The notes below the pieces were generated by a model that saw only the letters and a program-made list of their open reading frames with translations, searched no databases and was not told where the DNA came from. From Nonomuraea thailandensis (GTDB lineage Bacteria; Actinomycetota; Actinomycetes; Streptosporangiales; Streptosporangiaceae), in NCBI RefSeq assembly GCF_024172165.1, contig NZ_JAMZEB010000002.1:2563501-2627500 (forward strand): a stretch of DNA of 64,000 nucleotides, read 5' to 3'. Below are positions 60,525-64,000 of the stretch, piece by piece. The translations under genes and the position numbers were made by a program. Positions within the stretch are counted from its first letter, which is position 1; every line of letters begins with the position of its first letter.

Positions 60525-60553
60525 AAGCTACGGCGACGTTTCCACAAAGTCAA
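60525..60553 (-). promoter_or_regulatory. leftward promoter of sulfonate system 1
   Basis: On the minus strand TTGACT (60553-60548), a 17-nt spacer and TAGCTT (60530-60525) form a good promoter. The ATG at 60517 begins about 8 nt beyond the -10, which suggests a leaderless transcript. Confidence 0.55.
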
Positions 60554-60558
60554 CATTA

Positions 60559-60632
60559 CCTACAGGGTTTACATGTAATGGCTACCTTCACAAACCGCGA
60601 CCGGCATGCCAAAATCATGCACATCCTGTAGG
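60559..60632. promoter_or_regulatory. paired CCTACAGG/CCTGTAGG sites between divergent sulfonate operons
   Basis: CCTACAGG (60559-60566) and CCTGTAGG (60625-60632) are exact inverted copies 58 bp apart, one near each operon's promoter. CATTAC (60554-60559) and GTAATG (60575-60580) add a further dyad. The region is A/T-rich. A shared sulfur-responsive regulator binding to both sites is a reasonable inference. Confidence 0.5.
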
Positions 60633-60659
60633 GAATATCGATTTAAGGGAGAGAGGCGC

Positions 60660-61448
60660 ATGCCGGCACGTGCGGCAGGGGTGGGGTTGCGCGGCCTCGG
60701 CCACACCTTCGGCAACGGTCACGCCGTGCTGCGGGACATCGAGCTGGACATCCCACCGGGCGAGATCGTCGCCATCCTCGGCCCCTCGGGCTGCGGGAAG
60801 TCGACCCTGCTGCGGCTGGTGGCCGGGCTCGAAGCCCCGGCCGCCGGCGAGGCGCTGGTGGACGGGCACGCCGTCCGGGGGATCGACGAGCGCTGCGCCG
60901 TGGTCTTCCAGGAGCCGCGCCTGCTGCCCTGGCGCGACCTGGCCGGGAACGTGGCCCTCGGCCTGCCGAGGAGGACCGCCCGGGCGGACGGCGAACGCGT
61001 CGTCCGGCACTGGCTGGAGGTCGTCGGCCTGGCAGGCTTCCACGGGCACCGGCCGCGCCAGGTGTCCGGCGGCATGGCCCAGCGCGCGGCGCTGGCCAGG
61101 GCACTGGCCCGCCGGCCCGGCGTGCTGCTGCTCGACGAGCCGTTCGCCGCGCTGGACGCCCTCACCCGGCTGCGCATGCAGGACCTGCTGGCAGACGTGC
61201 AGCGCGCCGCCGGGACCACCGTCCTGCTCGTCACCCACGACGTGGACGAGGCCCTGCACCTGGCGGACCGGGTGGTCCTGCTCGGCAGCAGGCCGCCGCA
61301 CGCGGGCGCCACCGTCGTGACCGTGCTCGACGTGCCGCATCCCCGGCCGCGTGACCGCGCGCACCCCGAGCTCGCCTCGCTCCGCGCCGACCTGCTGGAG
61401 CGGCTCGGCGTACCCAGGCCCGTCCCTGCCGAAGAGGCAGCCCCGTGA
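60660..61448 (+). CDS. sulfonate-type ABC transporter ATPase, system 2
   Basis: 262 residues: Walker A GPSGCGKST, Q-loop VVFQEPRLLPWRDLAGNVAL, signature VSGGMAQR, Walker B LLLLDEPFAALDALTRLRMQ and H-loop VTHDVDEALHLA. The signature GGMAQR form is common in SsuB. ATG at 60660 has GGGAGAGAGG upstream. It opens the rightward operon, a second sulfonate system adjoining the first. Confidence 0.92.
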   Translation: MPARAAGVGLRGLGHTFGNGHAVLRDIELDIPPGEIVAILGPSGCGKSTLLRLVAGLEAPAAGEALVDGHAVRGIDERCAVVFQEPRLLPWRDLAGNVALGLPRRTARADGERVVRHWLEVVGLAGFHGHRPRQVSGGMAQRAALARALARRPGVLLLDEPFAALDALTRLRMQDLLADVQRAAGTTVLLVTHDVDEALHLADRVVLLGSRPPHAGATVVTVLDVPHPRPRDRAHPELASLRADLLERLGVPRPVPAEEAAP

Positions 61449-61458
61449 AGGAAGCGCC

Positions 61459-62448
61459 ATGATCCACCGTCGCCTGCTGCTCACCTCCGTCCTGCTCGCC
61501 GGCCTGGCCACCGGCTGCGTGCAGGGGGAGAGCGGAGCCGCCCCGCCCGCGCCGGGGGAGCTGCGGCTCGACTACGCCTACTACAACCCCCTCAGCCTGG
61601 TCATCCGCGACCAGCGCTGGCTGGAGGACGAGCTCAAGGGCACCAAGGTCACCTGGGTGCTGTCGGCGGGCAGCAACAAGGCCAACGAGAACCTGCGCGC
61701 CGAGACCATCGACGTCGGCTCCACGGCCGGCGCCGCCGCGCTGCAGGCCCGCGCCAACGGCACCCCGATCAGGACGATCGGCGTCTACACCAGACCCGAG
61801 TGGACGGCGCTCGTCGTGGCCAAGGGCTCGTCCGTCACCGGGGTCGAGCAGCTCAAGGGCAGGAAGGTCGCCGCCACCAAGGGCACCGACCCGTACTTCT
61901 TCCTGCTCCAGGCGCTGGAGGAGGCGGGGCTCGGCGGCACGGACGTCGAGGTCGTCAACCTGCAGCACGCCGACGGCAGGACGGCGCTCGAACGCGGCGA
62001 CGTCGACGCCTGGGCGGGGCTCGACCCGTTGATGGCGCAGAGCCAGGTGGACGCCGGCTCCAAGCTCGTCTACCGCAATCCGGCCTTCAACTCCTACGGC
62101 TTCCTCAACGCCCGCGAGGCCTTCCTCGCCGAGCAGCCGGACCTCGCGCAGAAGGTGATCGACGCCTACGAACGGGCCCGCGCGTGGGTGGCCGCGCACC
62201 CCGACGAGGCGGTCCGGCTGCTGGCGGCCGAGGCCAAGCTCGCGCCCGAGGTCGCCGCCGTGGTGCTCAAGGAGCGGACGGAGACGGCGATCAGCCCTGT
62301 CCCCGGCGCCGAGCAGCGCGCGGTGCTGGAGCGCATCCTGCCGACCCTCGTCCGGGAGAGCCAGGTGCGCTCGGAGCAGGAGGCGCGCGCCGCGCTGGAC
62401 TCGCTGTTCGAGCCCCGCTTCGCGGAGAAGGCGCAGGCGTCTTCGTGA
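61459..62448 (+). CDS. sulfonate-type ABC substrate-binding lipoprotein, system 2
   Basis: 329 residues; lipobox LATGC with acylated Cys20. The SsuA fold is shown by LRLDYAYYNPLSLVIRDQRW, SAGSNKANENLRAETIDVGS, VVAKGSSVTGVEQLKGRKVA and DVDAWAGLDPLMAQSQVDAG. It is clearly divergent from the system-1 protein, so the two systems probably accept different organosulfur compounds. GAAGGA precedes the ATG. Its stop overlaps the permease GTG (GTGA). Confidence 0.92.
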   Translation: MIHRRLLLTSVLLAGLATGCVQGESGAAPPAPGELRLDYAYYNPLSLVIRDQRWLEDELKGTKVTWVLSAGSNKANENLRAETIDVGSTAGAAALQARANGTPIRTIGVYTRPEWTALVVAKGSSVTGVEQLKGRKVAATKGTDPYFFLLQALEEAGLGGTDVEVVNLQHADGRTALERGDVDAWAGLDPLMAQSQVDAGSKLVYRNPAFNSYGFLNAREAFLAEQPDLAQKVIDAYERARAWVAAHPDEAVRLLAAEAKLAPEVAAVVLKERTETAISPVPGAEQRAVLERILPTLVRESQVRSEQEARAALDSLFEPRFAEKAQASS

Positions 62449-63353
62449 CCGGGAGTGCCGGCGGCCCCGCCTCCCGGCCGGCCGGCGCCGGGCGGCCGCC
62501 CGCGGACGGGCGTCGCTCGTCGCGGCCGGGGCGCCTGGAGTGGCGGCGGCCGGGACTTGGGGGGCGGCGCCTGGGGCTCTTCGGGCCTCTCGGGCATCCA
62601 GGGCGGATCGCCGTGGGGCTGGTGGTGCCGCTGGTCGTGCTGGCCGCCTGGCAGGTCGCCGCCACCACGGGCGTGTTCACCGCGGCGCAGCTCCCCGCGC
62701 CCTCGGCCGTCCTGGCGGCGGTGGCGGAGCTGGCCCGGCGCGGCGAGCTGTGGCAGCACGTGGCGATCAGCGGGCAGCGCGTCCTGCTGGGCTTCGCCGC
62801 CGGCGCCGCCGCGGGCCTGGTGCTGGGCGCGGCGGTCGGCCTGTACGCGCCGGTCAGGGCCCTGCTCGCGCCGAGCGTCGCGGCCCTGCGCGCGGTGCCG
62901 TCGCTGGCGTGGGTGCCGCTGCTGGTGCTCTGGCTGGGCATCGCCGAGGCCCCGAAGATCGTCCTGGTGGCGATCGGCGCGTTCTTCCCCGTCTACACCA
63001 CGCTCGCCTCGGCGCTGGCCCACGTGGACCCCCACCTGGTCGAGGCCGGCCGCGCCTACGGGTTGCGCGGGGTGGGCCTGCTCCTGCGCATCCAGCTCCC
63101 GTACGCGGCGCCCGCCGTCCTCGCCGGGCTGCGGCTCGGCCTCGCCCAGGGCTGGCTGTTCCTGGTCGCGGCCGAGCTGATCGCCTCGTCCATGGGGCTC
63201 GGCTTCCTGCTGATCGACAGCCAGAACACCGGCAGGACGGACATCCTGCTGCTGTCGATCCTGCTGCTCGCCCTGCTCGGCAAGGCCGCGGACGCGCTGC
63301 TCGGCCTGGTGGCGAGGGGTTTGTCCGGGCCCCTCGCCCACGATCCCGGCTGA
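62445..63353 (+). CDS. sulfonate-type ABC permease, system 2
   Basis: 302 residues; an Arg/Pro-rich 55-residue lead, then six membrane helices. The EAA loop is HLVEAGRAYGLRGVGLLLRI followed by QLPYAAPAVLAGLRLGLAQG. The GTG at 62445 overlaps the binding-protein stop. It completes the transporter; a truncated monooxygenase follows. Confidence 0.9.
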   Translation: MTGSAGGPASRPAGAGRPPADGRRSSRPGRLEWRRPGLGGRRLGLFGPLGHPGRIAVGLVVPLVVLAAWQVAATTGVFTAAQLPAPSAVLAAVAELARRGELWQHVAISGQRVLLGFAAGAAAGLVLGAAVGLYAPVRALLAPSVAALRAVPSLAWVPLLVLWLGIAEAPKIVLVAIGAFFPVYTTLASALAHVDPHLVEAGRAYGLRGVGLLLRIQLPYAAPAVLAGLRLGLAQGWLFLVAAELIASSMGLGFLLIDSQNTGRTDILLLSILLLALLGKAADALLGLVARGLSGPLAHDPG

Positions 63354-63416
63354 CGAGCGGCGTCAGGCTGCCGCACCCCGCGGGCTGTGGCTGGCGACGG
63401 TCCTGGCGTTGCGCCA

Positions 63417-63719
63417 GTGCCGGTCGAGGTTGTGGCCATCGGCCAGGGCGGCCCGCTCTTCGTCGCCGGCACGCCGGAGCACGTCGCGGACGAGATCGCA
63501 CGCTGGGCCGACGAGAGCGGCGCCACCGGGTTCAACCTCATGCAGTACCTGTCGCCGGGCACCGCCGAGGACTTCATCGAGCTGGTCGTGCCGGAGCTGC
63601 AGCGCAGGGGCCGCTGCCGCACGTCGTACGAGGAGCCCACGCTGCGCGAGCGGCTGCTCGGCCGCGGCGTGCGCCGGCTGCCCGCCACCCACCAGGGGCC
63701 GCGCACCGGCGCGGGATAG
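63417..63719 (+). pseudogene. truncated NtaA/SnaA-type flavin monooxygenase, C-terminal fragment
   Basis: About 100 codons correspond to the last quarter of an FMN-dependent monooxygenase: GGPLFVAGTPEHVADEIARW, GFNLMQYLSPGTAEDFIELV and VPELQRRGRCRTSYEEPTLR. The barrel with the active site is missing, and no start signal precedes the fragment. Intact relatives act with sulfonate or sulfone transporters, so the system-2 operon seems to have lost its enzyme by deletion between the permease and this point. Confidence 0.7.
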
Positions 63720-63738
63720 CCGGAATGAGCGGGCCGGG

Positions 63739-64000
63739 CTACTGGAGCCCGGCCCGGACAGAGGTGATGCGCCGGGTGTTGAAGCCGAGCCAGTGCATCC
63801 GGCCGGCGAAGCGCGCGTGCTCGACCTTGAGACAGCGGTCCATGACCACCGTCACGCCGCCGTCCTCCGCGATCCGCGCGCCCTCCTCGTTGATCACGCC
63901 GAACTGGCACCACAGGGCGCCGGCGCCGATCGCCACCGTCTCCCGCGCGATCTCCGGCAGGGCGTCGGGTGCGCGGAAGACGTTCACGAGGTCCACCGGC
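63739..64000 (-). CDS. CoA-binding domain protein (YccU-like), N-terminus cut by window edge
   Basis: 86 residues of the C-terminal part are visible: VDLVNVFRAPDALPEIARET, GAGALWCQFGVINEEGARIA and VTVVMDRCLKVEHARFAG. This matches the YccU/YneT small CoA-binding Rossmann proteins (about 140 residues), so about 50 residues lie beyond the right edge. Its physiological role is not established in the family. Confidence 0.85.
   Translation of the reverse strand, partial: PVDLVNVFRAPDALPEIARETVAIGAGALWCQFGVINEEGARIAEDGGVTVVMDRCLKVEHARFAGRMHWLGFNTRRITSVRAGLQ

Overview
The window is about 64 kb of very GC-rich DNA (strongly G/C third positions, GTG and TTG starts, several apparently leaderless promoters). 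The gene content (MmyB-type regulators, an ECF41 sigma factor, DUF5685, DUF6578, a rifamycin phosphotransferase, zinc-free ribosomal protein paralogues) fits a filamentous actinomycete. Streptosporangiaceae, for example a Nonomuraea-like genome, is my best guess; that is inference, as no marker gene settles it. I see no rRNA, tRNA, CRISPR array, insertion sequence or phage gene. It reads as chromosomal accessory and metabolic sequence.

Layout. 1-8.8 kb: the start of ilvD (cut by the left edge), an MmyB-like regulator, a GH15 glucoamylase/trehalase-like enzyme, a GAF-PAS-GAF-PP2C phosphatase, a propeller-like lipoprotein, a small secreted protein and a VOC protein. 8.8-15.2 kb: an ECF41 sigma factor diverging from a serine hydrolase and an MFS exporter, then rph, a rifamycin-inactivating dikinase. 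15.2-25 kb: a cysteine-dioxygenase-like cupin, a LysR regulator, a TetR/azoreductase/SMR efflux locus, an acyltransferase, a STAS protein and a PP2C protein, pheA, and an NmrA/TetR divergent pair.

25-39.3 kb is the main metabolic region. A GNAT and a polar-amino-acid-type ABC transporter (four genes) are preceded by a decayed flavin monooxygenase. They are followed by a nine-gene same-strand cluster: IolD-like ThDP enzyme, aldehyde dehydrogenase, IlvD/EDD dehydratase, IclR regulator, a complete sugar-type ABC importer except its ATPase, and a Gfo/Idh dehydrogenase. I read this as one regulated pathway for an unidentified polyol, sugar acid or cyclitol; it matches no textbook operon and is the best candidate here for an undescribed system.

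39.3-54.4 kb holds mixed genes: a DUF6578 protein, a GNAT, a MarR/lipoprotein pair, a sulfotransferase, a luciferase-like monooxygenase, a polyprenol-type glycosyltransferase pair, a two-component system, a Cys-rich DUF5685 protein, an epoxide-hydrolase/TetR pair, a VOC/WYL-regulator pair sharing a perfect 17-bp-arm inverted repeat, and a phosphotransferase.

54.4-56.8 kb is a zinc-starvation locus. CobW and S18 run one way, and L33, a 16-codon His-rich microORF, L28, S14 and L32 run the other, around one Zur-like dyad. All five ribosomal proteins lack the zinc-binding Cys pairs. 56.8-63.7 kb is organosulfur scavenging: a TauD-like dioxygenase and a sulfonate ABC system diverge from a second sulfonate ABC system, which ends at a truncated flavin monooxygenase. 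A CoA-binding protein is cut by the right edge.
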